Shown: positions 1-6,479 of the stretch, in pieces
Numbering within the stretch: position 1 is the stretch's first letter
How the letters are laid out: the number at the start of each line of letters is the position of its first letter
Assembly: GCA_944388615.1 (NCBI GenBank)
Contig: CALXJL010000066.1
Span: 1-8,540, forward strand
Direction: 5' to 3'
Length of the DNA: 8,540 nucleotides
Source of the DNA: an uncultured Clostridia bacterium
GTDB lineage: Bacteria > Bacillota > Clostridia > TANB77 > CAG-508
Notes under the pieces: generated by a model
What the model saw: the letters and a program-made list of their open reading frames with translations, nothing else
Told to the model about the DNA's origin: nothing
Database searches by the model: none
Position numbers and translations under genes: made by a program

Positions 1-9
1 TATCAATTC

Positions 10-161
10 CTATTCATTATCATTAATATTGTAAACATATCCTACTTCTTTATATTTTTTTCCTCTTTTTCAAAATACTTTTCATCAGATAACAAATTTC
101 CACCCATTTTTTCATAGAATTTTCTTGCATTTAATTTTTCTCCAAACACCATATTAGCATT
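10..161 (-). pseudogene. GNAT N-acetyltransferase, C-terminal remnant with frameshift
   Basis: Read on the minus strand, the stretch begins MVFGEKLNARKFYEKMGG, which matches the last conserved part of GNAT acetyltransferases (the N-x-x-A-R-x-F-Y-E-K-x-G acetyl-CoA site motif). The frame then meets a run of seven A (plus-strand T at 55-61) and ends at a stop at 42-44. Adding one A to the run restores KYKEVGYVYNINDNE and a stop at 10-12, a typical GNAT ending. Only about 50 of the usual 150 or so residues remain; an in-frame stop lies just upstream at 162-164 and no N-terminal half is visible further up. The family call rests on one motif and the tail that follows it. The substrate cannot be told. 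Confidence 0.62.
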
Positions 162-291
162 TTAGTTTTATTTTTATTTTATCTTTTAATAATTCCATTT
201 GATACGCTTTTGCATTTTTTCTTATTTTATCATATTTTTTAATAATTTCATATAGCTTTTAATATTTTTATAAAATATTAAAACCAAACTG

Positions 292-387
292 TTGACAAAG
301 ACAAAGTATATAAAAATAAAAGAATATGAACAAAGTAAAATGATATTATATATGATGGATGAATTAGTTCCAAATGAAAGTCTATAA
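292..387 (+). pseudogene. Transposase-like N-terminal fragment
   Basis: An open stretch of 31 codons runs from a TTG at 292 to a stop at 385-387. It contains IKEYEQSKMILYMMDELVPN near its end. The pattern of a short basic start, a Y-x-Q-S-x-M stretch and then L/M-D-E-L-V-P-x-x-x-L resembles the N-terminus of IS1182-type DDE transposases. Shifting frame by one base just before the stop gives YKV, a stop, then NDL, which loosely continues the family pattern, so the copy looks degraded rather than simply cut. There is no Shine-Dalgarno sequence before the TTG, and no terminal repeats or catalytic domain are visible. It could be a chance resemblance. Confidence 0.33.
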
Positions 388-430
388 GGTATAAAATGAT
401 CTTCATAAAAAGGAATTGAGTTACTTTTCC

Positions 431-460
431 TTGGCTAATTTACTAATTACTTGTTATAAT
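431..460 (+). promoter_or_regulatory. Possible promoter in the left flank
   Basis: TTGGCT at 431-436 and TATAAT at 455-460 are separated by 18 bases. A transcript would start near 467 and run about 165 bases before hicA, with no open frame in between. The -10 box is perfect but the -35 box matches only moderately, and such boxes arise easily in DNA this AT-rich. Confidence 0.28.
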
Positions 461-579
461 ATATATTTCTTACAATTATAAATTACCTTATTACAGGGAA
501 ATTTCTGAGCCTGCCTTAACTATTTCTCTTTTAGCCTGGATAAATAAAATAATAATCTTGAGAAAATTTTAAAAAATTA

Positions 580-609
580 TTGATTTGTACGTAGTATACG
601 TAGTATAAT
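580..609 (+). promoter_or_regulatory. Promoter of the hicA-hicB-nucleotidase operon
   Basis: TTGATT at 580-585 and TATAAT at 604-609 are 18 bases apart. Transcription would begin near 616, leaving a leader of about 17 bases that carries AGGAGG (619-624) eight bases before the hicA ATG at 633. A second TATAAT at 609-614 would put the start inside the ribosome binding site and is less likely. The spacer is filled by a tandem 9-bp repeat, which suggests repression by the HicB antitoxin. Confidence 0.55.
588..605 (+). repeat. Tandem 9-bp direct repeat, likely HicB operator
   Basis: TACGTAGTA occurs twice back to back (588-596 and 597-605). It lies between the -35 and -10 boxes of the hicA promoter and overlaps the start of the -10 box. 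HicB proteins with a C-terminal DNA-binding domain repress their own operon, and the HicB here ends in a ribbon-helix-helix-like segment. A tandem operator bound side by side is therefore a reasonable reading. The repeat is seen directly; its role is inferred. Confidence 0.5.
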
Positions 610-632
610 ATAATTGTTAGGAGGAAATAACC

Positions 633-816
633 ATGACATTTCGTGAATTAGAGAAATTGTTAATCTCCAAAGGTTGGTATCACCATCACACTAATGGGTC
701 ACATTACATATATAAGCATAATGAAATGAAACGGTAGTATTCCAGTACCAAACCATAAAGGAGATATTCCCAAAGGAACTCTTAACAGTATTTTAAAACA
801 AGCAGGCTTGAAATAA
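633..816 (+). pseudogene. hicA: HicA toxin (mRNA interferase), frameshifted
   Basis: The gene starts with MTFRELEKLLISKGWYHHHT and contains GSHYIYKH, the conserved HicA segment with the catalytic histidine (His24). HicA is a small dsRBD-fold ribonuclease that cleaves mRNA when free of HicB. In this sequence the frame hits a stop at 735-737 after 34 residues. The remaining conserved part, SIPVPNHKGDIPKGTLNSIL followed by KQAGLK and a stop at 814-816, is intact in the +1 frame. Removing one A from the AAA at 729-731 gives a normal 60-residue HicA. The truncated product keeps His24 but loses the second half of the fold, so it is probably inactive. The AGGAGG at 619-624 makes the start certain. 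The cause could be a real mutation, a sequencing error or, less likely, a programmed frameshift. Confidence 0.85.
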
Positions 817-825
817 AGCCTAGCT
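801..825 (+). other. Small hairpin at the hicA-hicB junction
   Basis: AGGCTT (804-809) and AAGCCT (816-821) pair around a six-base loop, and AGC (801-803) with GCT (823-825) can extend the stem past one bulged A. It covers the hicA stop codon and ends about 13 bases before the hicB Shine-Dalgarno. No T-run follows, so it is not a simple terminator. It may affect coupling or stability of the mRNA, or be incidental. Confidence 0.35.
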
Positions 826-850
826 TGTAAAAATATGAGGAGGTATAATC

Positions 851-1300
851 ATGAAAGTTATTTATCCAGTATTATTTTACGAAGAAAAAGATGGTGGATA
901 TTCTGTTTTTGTTCCAGATTTAGAAAAAGCATTAAATACTACTGCTACTACTTGTGGAAGTACATTAGAAGAAGCAATGGAAATGGCTGAAGATCTAATT
1001 GCAGGTCTATTATTAGATGAAATGGAAGAAGGTAATCAGATACCTAAAGCAAGTAAAATTGAAAATATATCTTTCGAAGAATTTGAAAAGAGATTAGATA
1101 TAAAGAATTGGGATTACATTTCAAAATTTAAAACATATATATCAGTAGATATTAGTTCATTTGCTGAAAAGTGGGGTAAAGAATTAATAAAGAAAACAGT
1201 TAATATTCCAAAATGGATAAATACTAAAGCAGAGTCTTTAAAAATAAATTTTTCAAAAACTTTAGAAGAAGCTCTATTACAAAAAATCTATAAGAAATAA
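851..1300 (+). CDS. hicB: HicB antitoxin
   Basis: This 149-residue protein is the partner of HicA: it binds and neutralises the toxin and represses the operon. Residues 1-60 form the partial RNase H-like HicB domain, with YPVLFYEEKDGGYSVFVPDL followed by a TLEEAMEMAEDLIAG helix. Residues from about 108 (KWGKELIKKTVNIPKWINTK and on to 145) look like a ribbon-helix-helix DNA-binding domain, of the kind used to bind operators. The gene follows hicA in the canonical toxin-first order, with a GAGGAGG Shine-Dalgarno seven bases before the ATG. A plausible operator lies in the promoter at 588-605. The frame is intact although the toxin gene is broken, so HicB may persist as an orphan antitoxin or regulator. 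Confidence 0.88.
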   Translation: MKVIYPVLFYEEKDGGYSVFVPDLEKALNTTATTCGSTLEEAMEMAEDLIAGLLLDEMEEGNQIPKASKIENISFEEFEKRLDIKNWDYISKFKTYISVDISSFAEKWGKELIKKTVNIPKWINTKAESLKINFSKTLEEALLQKIYKK

Positions 1301-1327
1301 TTAAAATAAATACAAGGAGTATAGAAC

Positions 1328-1927
1328 ATGAAAATAGGTATAGATATAGATAATTGCATATCTAATTTTGATGATACATTATTAGAAGAATATTTAAAAC
1401 ATGATAAAGAATTAAGAAATACTGGAATTATAAATAAAAATCCAGAATATCTGAGAAAAGGAATGTTTGATTGGACAGTAGAAGAAGAAAATAATTTTTA
1501 TAATGAGAATATCGAAAATTTTGCAAAAAAACTAAAACCAATAGAAGGTGCACCTTATTACATAAATAAATTAAAAGAGGATGGACACGAAATATATATT
1601 ATAACAGGAAGAGATAATGGAGAATATCAAAATCCTTATGAATTAACAAAAGAATGGCTAAATAAATATGATATCATTTACGATAAATTAATATTTACAA
1701 ATGCTTATGATAAACATGCGAAGACAGAAGTATGTTTAGAGAATAATATTGATTTAATGATTGAAGATAGTACAAAAATAAGTTTAGATTTAATAAGTAA
1801 TGGTATCAAAGTTTATACAATGAACACAAGATATAATCAAAAAGAACAAACATTAGATAGAGTTTCAAAATGGAAAGAGATATATGAAAGAGTAAGTAAA
1901 CTGAATAAAATAAATTATTTAAATTAA
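1328..1927 (+). CDS. HAD-family 5'-nucleotidase-like phosphatase
   Basis: The 199-residue protein carries the ordered HAD motifs. Motif I is GIDIDN, with nucleophile Asp6 and acid/base Asp8. Motif II is IITGRD, with Thr93. A lysine near 132 could be motif III, and MIEDS with Asp147 is motif IV. The overall pattern and length resemble the 5'(3')-deoxyribonucleotidase (NT5C) group, which removes phosphate from nucleoside monophosphates; the real substrate is not known. There is no signal peptide or membrane segment, so it should act in the cytosol. AAGGAG sits eight bases before the ATG and the gene begins 27 bases after hicB, so it probably shares the hicAB transcript. No terminator is visible after it. 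Confidence 0.72.
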   Translation: MKIGIDIDNCISNFDDTLLEEYLKHDKELRNTGIINKNPEYLRKGMFDWTVEEENNFYNENIENFAKKLKPIEGAPYYINKLKEDGHEIYIITGRDNGEYQNPYELTKEWLNKYDIIYDKLIFTNAYDKHAKTEVCLENNIDLMIEDSTKISLDLISNGIKVYTMNTRYNQKEQTLDRVSKWKEIYERVSKLNKINYLN

Positions 1928-1958
1928 TTTATAATCCTGCCTGAATTTTCCTTGAATA

Positions 1959-1987
1959 TTGACACCAAAAATGTGATATAGTAATAT
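1959..1987 (+). promoter_or_regulatory. glmS promoter
   Basis: A consensus TTGACA (1959-1964) and TAATAT (1982-1987) are spaced by exactly 17 bases. Transcription would begin near 1994, about 30 bases before the ribozyme cleavage site. This gives glmS its own transcript, independent of the nucleotidase gene upstream. Confidence 0.78.
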
Positions 1988-2023
1988 ATTATAGAAAAGT
2001 ATATAAATTAAAATTATAAATTC

Positions 2024-2164
2024 AAGCGCCAGAACAATATATTATTATATTGTTGACGAGGCAGAGAATTATCGAATTTTCGGCGGATGTTCTCTTGGCA
2101 TGGTACTGCCATAAATATTAACAAACCCCAATAGCAATATTGGAAACAAATTTAATAGGGTGCC
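2024..2164 (+). promoter_or_regulatory. glmS ribozyme (GlcN6P-activated self-cleaving riboswitch)
   Basis: The conserved core is plain: AAGCGCCAGAAC, then GTTGACGAGG, then TATCGAATTTTCGGCGGATG, ending with a GGGTGCC-type 3' edge. Known glmS ribozymes cut 5' of GCGCC, here between 2025 and 2026, when glucosamine-6-phosphate binds; the cut mRNA is then degraded. Visible helices are P1 (2033-2041 with 2046-2054, nine pairs), a P2-side stem (2063-2068 with 2090-2095), the core pairing of CGCC (2027-2030) with GGCG (2082-2085), a small GGCA/TGCC stem (2097-2110), a P3-like TATTAA/TTAATA pairing (2116-2121 with 2152-2157), and P4 (2128-2133 with 2138-2143) capped by a GCAA tetraloop. It lies directly upstream of glmS, as expected. 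Confidence 0.95.
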
Positions 2165-2193
2165 TTTAATTTATATACTAAAAATATATAAAT

Positions 2194-2212
2194 AAGCCTA
2201 TAAATTAGGCTT
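2194..2212 (+). other. Hairpin between the glmS ribozyme and the glmS ribosome binding site
   Basis: AAGCCTA (2194-2200) and TAGGCTT (2206-2212) form a seven-pair stem with a five-base loop. It ends directly before the GAAAGGA Shine-Dalgarno region. It is not followed by a T-run, so it is not an intrinsic terminator. It could space the ribozyme from the ribosome binding site or protect the 5' end of the cleaved mRNA; this is inference. Confidence 0.45.
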
Positions 2213-2229
2213 TGAAAGGATGGATATTT

Positions 2230-4086
2230 ATGTGTGGAATCGTTGGTTATGTAGGAGAAAAAAAGGCTTCTCCTATACTTATTAATGGACTTCAAAAATT
2301 AGAGTATAGAGGTTATGACTCTGCTGGAATTGCTACTATAGAAAATGGCAAATTATCTATAGTAAAAAATAAAGGTAGAGTTAGTAATTTAAATTCTATG
2401 CCTGAAACCGAAAAATCAATGGGAACTGTTGGTATTGCTCATACAAGGTGGGCAACTCACGGTATACCTTCTAAGGAGAATTCTCATCCTCATTATGATA
2501 ATAGTAATACATTTGCAGTAGTTCATAATGGTATAATTGAGAATTACAATGAAATTAGAGAATTTTTAAAATCAAAAGGTTATGTTTTTTATTCGCAAAC
2601 AGATACTGAAACTATACCTAATCTTATTCATTATTATTATACTTTAGATAATGATAATGATTCAGAAGAAAAGTTTTTAAAAGCTGTAAATTCTGCTACA
2701 AAAGACTTTATAGGAAGTTATGCAATAGAGGTTATCTCATATCTATTTCCTGACATTACTATTGTTGCAAGAAAAGATAGTCCTCTTGTTATTGGTAGTG
2801 GCATTAATGAAAATTATATAGCTTCTGATATTCCCGCTATTTTGGGATATACAAATAAGTTTTATTTACTAGATAATAATGAATATGCAATTATATCTAA
2901 AGATACGATAAATTTTTATGATATATCTTTAAATAATATAAAAAAAGAAATAGAAATAATAGATTGGGATTCTACAGCTGCAGATAAAAATGGGTTTGAC
3001 ACATATATGTTAAAAGAGATTAACGAACAGCCTACAGCTATTCGTGAAACTATTTATTCTAGAATCCCTATGAAAAATAATAAATTTGAAAAATGTAATT
3101 TTCAGGATTTAGGATTTACAAAAGAATATTTATCAAAAATTTCAAGTATTTATATTATTGCATGTGGTACTGCTATGCATGCAGGATTATGTGCTAAAAC
3201 AATGATAGAAAAACTTTGTAGAATACCAGTTACTGTAGATATCGCATCTGAATTTAGATATAGAGACCCTATAATCTCAGAAAAAACATTATGTATTTTT
3301 GTTAGCCAATCTGGTGAAACAGCAGATACAATAGCAGCTTTAAAACTTGCAAAATCACATAAAGCGACTACTCTAGCCATAACAAATGTTATAGGAAGTT
3401 CAGTTACAAGAGAAGCAGATTACTCTATTTACACTCATGCCGGACCAGAGATTGCTGTTGCTTCAACAAAAGCATATACATCACAAGTTGCCCTATTAGC
3501 ATGTACTGCTATATATTTTGCTGAAATATTAGAAACTTCAGATACAAATACACTTGATACATTGAAAAATGATTTATTACACCTTTCTGAAAAAATAGAA
3601 GAAATTTTATCTAGATCTAATGAGATAAAAGAATTTGCCGATAAAGTATATGAACAAACTGATATGTTTTTTATCGGAAGAGGTTCTGATTATAATGTAG
3701 CATTAGAAGGATCTTTAAAATTGAAAGAAATTTCATATATTCATTCTGAAGCATATGCAGCTGGAGAATTAAAACATGGACCTATTGCATTAATTGAAGA
3801 TGGAATAACAGTTATTGGAATATTAACAGATAAAGACTTAGCCCCAAAAACAGTTAGCAACATACAAGAGGTTATAACTCGTGGTGCAAACACATTAATT
3901 GTAACAAACCAAGAACTCTCTACAGATAACTATGATTCTGTAATAAAGATTCCAGATACAAATAGCCTTATTTCACCTATTTTATCTGTTGTTCCATTAC
4001 AATTATTATCTTATTATATATCTATGAATAAAAATCTAGATGTAGATAAACCACGAAATCTTGCTAAATCTGTTACTGTAGAATAA
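2230..4086 (+). CDS. glmS: Glutamine--fructose-6-phosphate aminotransferase (isomerizing)
   Basis: GlmS makes glucosamine-6-phosphate from fructose-6-phosphate and glutamine, the first committed step to UDP-GlcNAc for the cell wall. The 618-residue protein begins MCGIVGYVG, whose Cys2 becomes the N-terminal nucleophile once Met is removed. This fixes the start at 2230; a TTG at 2212 would bury the cysteine behind six residues and overlap the GAAAGGA ribosome binding site. The N-terminal glutaminase domain (about 2-230) has RGYDSAG, HTRWATHG, HNGIIENY and TDTE. Two SIS sugar-isomerase domains follow, with CGTAMHAG, the phosphate-binding SQSGETADT, and ASTKAYTSQ. The C-terminus ends with the conserved DKPRNLAKSVTVE. 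Length is slightly above the usual 600-610. The glmS ribozyme at 2024-2164 controls it by product feedback, and a terminator follows directly. Confidence 0.97.
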   Translation: MCGIVGYVGEKKASPILINGLQKLEYRGYDSAGIATIENGKLSIVKNKGRVSNLNSMPETEKSMGTVGIAHTRWATHGIPSKENSHPHYDNSNTFAVVHNGIIENYNEIREFLKSKGYVFYSQTDTETIPNLIHYYYTLDNDNDSEEKFLKAVNSATKDFIGSYAIEVISYLFPDITIVARKDSPLVIGSGINENYIASDIPAILGYTNKFYLLDNNEYAIISKDTINFYDISLNNIKKEIEIIDWDSTAADKNGFDTYMLKEINEQPTAIRETIYSRIPMKNNKFEKCNFQDLGFTKEYLSKISSIYIIACGTAMHAGLCAKTMIEKLCRIPVTVDIASEFRYRDPIISEKTLCIFVSQSGETADTIAALKLAKSHKATTLAITNVIGSSVTREADYSIYTHAGPEIAVASTKAYTSQVALLACTAIYFAEILETSDTNTLDTLKNDLLHLSEKIEEILSRSNEIKEFADKVYEQTDMFFIGRGSDYNVALEGSLKLKEISYIHSEAYAAGELKHGPIALIEDGITVIGILTDKDLAPKTVSNIQEVITRGANTLIVTNQELSTDNYDSVIKIPDTNSLISPILSVVPLQLLSYYISMNKNLDVDKPRNLAKSVTVE

Positions 4087-4101
4087 CTTACATTTTATTG
4101 C

Positions 4102-4149
4102 AAATAAGCAGGAATACCAATATTGTATTCCTGCTTATTTTTTATTTTT
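4102..4149 (+). terminator. Rho-independent terminator after glmS
   Basis: A perfect 16-pair stem (4102-4117 with 4125-4140) with a seven-base loop is followed by a T-rich tail of TTTATTTTT. It begins 15 bases after the glmS stop and lies between two convergent genes. Read on the minus strand the same stem is followed by a weaker T-containing tail, so it may also stop transcripts of the 554-residue gene, whose stop codon lies at 4150-4152. Confidence 0.92.
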
Positions 4150-5814
4150 CTACCTACTATCTCCTCCATTATTTTCATCATCAGCAGTATTTCTTTTATA
4201 ATATTCTTCTTCTGGAATTAGCTCTTTTTGCTTTTCCACAAGCACCTCATCTGTAATTAGATTTTTCCATTTTTTCATTTGAGCTCTTGCTCTTGTACCA
4301 GGTTGTTGAACCTTTAAATGTTCTGGTACTTTTTTAGGATTTGCAATATATTTCAAATGTGATACTACATGTCCAACTGTACCTTCATCTTTAAATTCAT
4401 TATCATATTCCCATAATTTCTTTTTATAATCTTTGTCTACATCTAATAACATATGTGACTTAACTATAGTTATTTTATTAGAAAAATCTTTTTCACCTTG
4501 ATAAATAGGTAATAATGTATCTCTTTTCATTCCATGCAATACTCTTAATATAACATTCTTATCCACATGCACTCTTACTGGCATATTCATTCCAGGTAAA
4601 TCTATTCCAATAATAATATTATCTGTATCTTCTGGTCCCACTTCCACATCTTCAATTATTCCCCAATTTTTTACTATTTTATTATCTAAAAGATTTAGCA
4701 CAATACTCACTATTAAGTTATCTTTTACAGTATAAATATTCCTATTTTGAACATATCCACTATATGCTATTACAAAATCCTGCTCCATATCATTATAACT
4801 TGTTGGTATACTTTTATCATATTCTGTTTTATATGATTCCTTATTTAAATTAATATAATCTAACATTTCTTCAGATATCTCTTTACTAGCACCCTTTTCA
4901 ATACTTATATCATTCATTCTATATTGTTCATCACATAATATATATAATTCAAAAATTTTCTTCATAGAATTTTTTATTTGTGCATTTGTTATATTTATTT
5001 CTTCACCATTCACTACTTTATCGAATATTCCTAAATCTCTTGCCATTATCATGGCTTGATAAATTTGTGTTTGCTCTTTAGATTTTTTATTTTGCCAGAA
5101 TATATTCATTATAGCTAATTCTTCTGCAGATTTTTTCTCCAATGATTTTTTGTCAAATGTATTTTCTAACATTTCTGCAATATGCTTATCATCAGATAAT
5201 TCATATAAGCCTAGTAATCTTAATTGATTGCTATAATTTGATATATATTTACCTGTTAAATTATATCTTTTAAGAAAATTCTCATAAAAATCTTGCAATA
5301 ATAGTATGTTTCTTGTTTTTCTTTGATCTACAAAAAAATTTGAATATAATTCCACCATTCTAGGAAATAATTCTGCTTCTTTTTTTAATATGTCATCATT
5401 CTTTTGTTCTTTACAATGCTCTCTAAAAAAGTGTAACATTTCTTTTACTAATCTATTTTTTTCTCTTTTAATATTATATGTATAATAATCATTACTCTCT
5501 ACATATTTTTTACCTTTATTCATTTCATAAATCCTTTGTGATTCCTCTGGATTATTTTTTAGATATTCTCCTACAATTTGTTGAATATGTATCCCTCCAA
5601 GATCTAAAGCTATGGCACTATATTCTCCTTCTTTTTCTAAATATTCTTGCCAAAGTATGGATTGTAAATCTTCAGCATTCAATTCTTTATTTTTATCATA
5701 TAATTTCTTTACATATGATATTATTATATCAAGATAAGTTCTTGTTTGATATATATTTAATTCATCAATTTTCTTTTCCACTATCTCATTTACTTTATTT
5801 CGATTATATAACAT
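4150..5814 (-). CDS. Uncharacterised 554-residue protein, last gene of the yaaL-bofA operon
   Basis: I do not recognise this protein. The longest frame starts at an ATG at 5826, but the only good Shine-Dalgarno, GGAGG, lies inside those first codons and sits five bases before the ATG at 5814, so the start was set there. The protein is soluble in appearance: highly charged, with no signal peptide, membrane segment or cysteine cluster. Residues 1 to about 340 read as mostly helical. From about 345 to 460 the pattern is more strand-rich, with IIIGIDLPGMNMPVRVHVDK (400-419) the most distinctive stretch. The tail is hydrophilic and ends in an acidic, Asn/Gly-rich segment. No catalytic motif is obvious. 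It begins 23 bases after bofA, so it is cotranscribed with it; a role in sporulation is possible but is guilt by association only. Confidence 0.8.
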   Translation of the reverse strand: MLYNRNKVNEIVEKKIDELNIYQTRTYLDIIISYVKKLYDKNKELNAEDLQSILWQEYLEKEGEYSAIALDLGGIHIQQIVGEYLKNNPEESQRIYEMNKGKKYVESNDYYTYNIKREKNRLVKEMLHFFREHCKEQKNDDILKKEAELFPRMVELYSNFFVDQRKTRNILLLQDFYENFLKRYNLTGKYISNYSNQLRLLGLYELSDDKHIAEMLENTFDKKSLEKKSAEELAIMNIFWQNKKSKEQTQIYQAMIMARDLGIFDKVVNGEEINITNAQIKNSMKKIFELYILCDEQYRMNDISIEKGASKEISEEMLDYINLNKESYKTEYDKSIPTSYNDMEQDFVIAYSGYVQNRNIYTVKDNLIVSIVLNLLDNKIVKNWGIIEDVEVGPEDTDNIIIGIDLPGMNMPVRVHVDKNVILRVLHGMKRDTLLPIYQGEKDFSNKITIVKSHMLLDVDKDYKKKLWEYDNEFKDEGTVGHVVSHLKYIANPKKVPEHLKVQQPGTRARAQMKKWKNLITDEVLVEKQKELIPEEEYYKRNTADDENNGGDSR

Positions 5815-5837
5815 ATTTTCCTCCATCTTCTAATATA

Positions 5838-6107
5838 TTATATCATCTTCACATGATTTAAGCAAACCCGAGTAGCAACTAGCATTACAACACCAGGTAT
5901 TCCCAATATTCCTATTGACAATATTGTAAATAAATTTATTCCTATTTGCATTATTCCAATATGATTTACAATATATAAGAATATTCCACCTATTATAGAT
6001 TTTGCTAATATTTTTATGAGAACTTTTATTGGTTTAATAAAAACCTTACATATTATTAAAATTATACATATAACACCTAAATATATTATCCCAATATTGT
6101 AATCCAA
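5838..6107 (-). CDS. bofA: BofA-like pro-sigmaK processing inhibitor
   Basis: BofA is a small membrane protein that, in Bacillus, holds the SpoIVFB protease inactive in the mother cell until sigma-K is needed. This 89-residue protein has three hydrophobic stretches (about 5-24, 33-50 and 56-78) and the family's signature end, ILGIPGVVMLVA, after a SIIGGIFLYIVNHIG segment. The start was chosen as the TTG at 6107, because GAGGTG lies six bases upstream on the coding strand; the longer frame from a TTG at 6128 has no ribosome binding site. The resulting length is normal for BofA. It follows the DUF2508 gene by 43 bases, matching the yaaL-bofA order known from Bacillus. Whether it controls sigma-K here is inferred; several Clostridia lack parts of that checkpoint. 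Confidence 0.82.
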   Translation of the reverse strand: MDYNIGIIYLGVICIILIICKVFIKPIKVLIKILAKSIIGGIFLYIVNHIGIMQIGINLFTILSIGILGIPGVVMLVATRVCLNHVKMI

Positions 6108-6150
6108 AATTATCACCTCAATAAACAATATGAGACAATCTATACAAATA

Positions 6151-6426
6151 TTACACTATTTTATCTGATCTTAAATTAATCTTGTCCGTTATTTCTAATG
6201 CAAGACCACTATTTTTTGCTTTTTTTAATAAATAATCTATTTTAGATTGTAAAGCTTTTATCTGATAAGTATAATAATCTATTAACTCATCTTCCGCATA
6301 TTGAAAATTATTATTTGCATTTTCTAAATCTCTTTTAGCTTTTATTACATTTATTAATAATTCTTGATTTTTTTCTTCTTCACTCTTCTCTTCTACTAAA
6401 TTTTCTCTAATATAATTTTCGTACAT
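6151..6426 (-). CDS. yaaL: DUF2508 family protein (YaaL)
   Basis: A 91-residue, strongly charged protein of unknown biochemical function. It is predicted to be mostly helical, with a coiled-coil-like middle part: LLINVIKAKRDLENANNNF, then a YAEDELIDYYTYQIKALQSK segment and YLLKKAK. This is the DUF2508 pattern (helix, then a DxxLIDYxxYxxKAxxxxxxYLLKxAK stretch). The ATG at 6426 is preferred over the one at 6432, because AAGGAGG ends seven bases before 6426 but only one base before 6432. In Bacillus yaaL sits between recR and bofA; here bofA follows but recR is absent, and the gene faces away from serS. Confidence 0.8.
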   Translation of the reverse strand: MYENYIRENLVEEKSEEEKNQELLINVIKAKRDLENANNNFQYAEDELIDYYTYQIKALQSKIDYLLKKAKNSGLALEITDKINLRSDKIV

Positions 6427-6479
6427 ACACATTCCTCCTTTTATGTATTATATGCAGTATATTATGTATTTATTACAAA

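Larger units (their letters stand above)
1..632. other. Gene-poor left flank with decayed gene fragments
   Basis: No intact gene is visible on either strand here. What can be supported is a frameshifted GNAT acetyltransferase tail on the minus strand (about 10-161), a short transposase-like N-terminal fragment on the plus strand (292-387), a possible promoter at 431-460, and the hicA promoter with its repeat (580-609). The stretch from about 390 to 570 shows nothing I can name. The mix of truncated fragments on opposite strands suggests a site of past insertion and decay. Confidence 0.6.

Noticed and set aside
154..258. Minus-strand open stretch of 34 codons containing YDKIRKNAKAYQMELLKDK
   Set aside because: It has no start codon near its beginning, no ribosome binding site and no recognisable family. 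It may be another gene fragment, but nothing supports that beyond a protein-like look.
487..570. Minus-strand stretch ending FIQAKREIVKAGSEISL before a stop
   Set aside because: It looks protein-like but is too short, lacks a start, and matches no family I can name.
801..825. Terminator between hicA and hicB
   Set aside because: The hairpin lacks a T-run and lies inside an operon whose second gene has a good ribosome binding site; it is kept only as a small hairpin.
3150..3380. Open frame on the minus strand inside glmS
   Set aside because: It is a shadow of the glmS coding region with no ribosome binding site.
5478..5861. Plus-strand open frame of 127 codons rich in Leu, Tyr and His
   Set aside because: It lies antisense to the 554-residue gene, and its composition is what the complement of AT-rich coding DNA gives.
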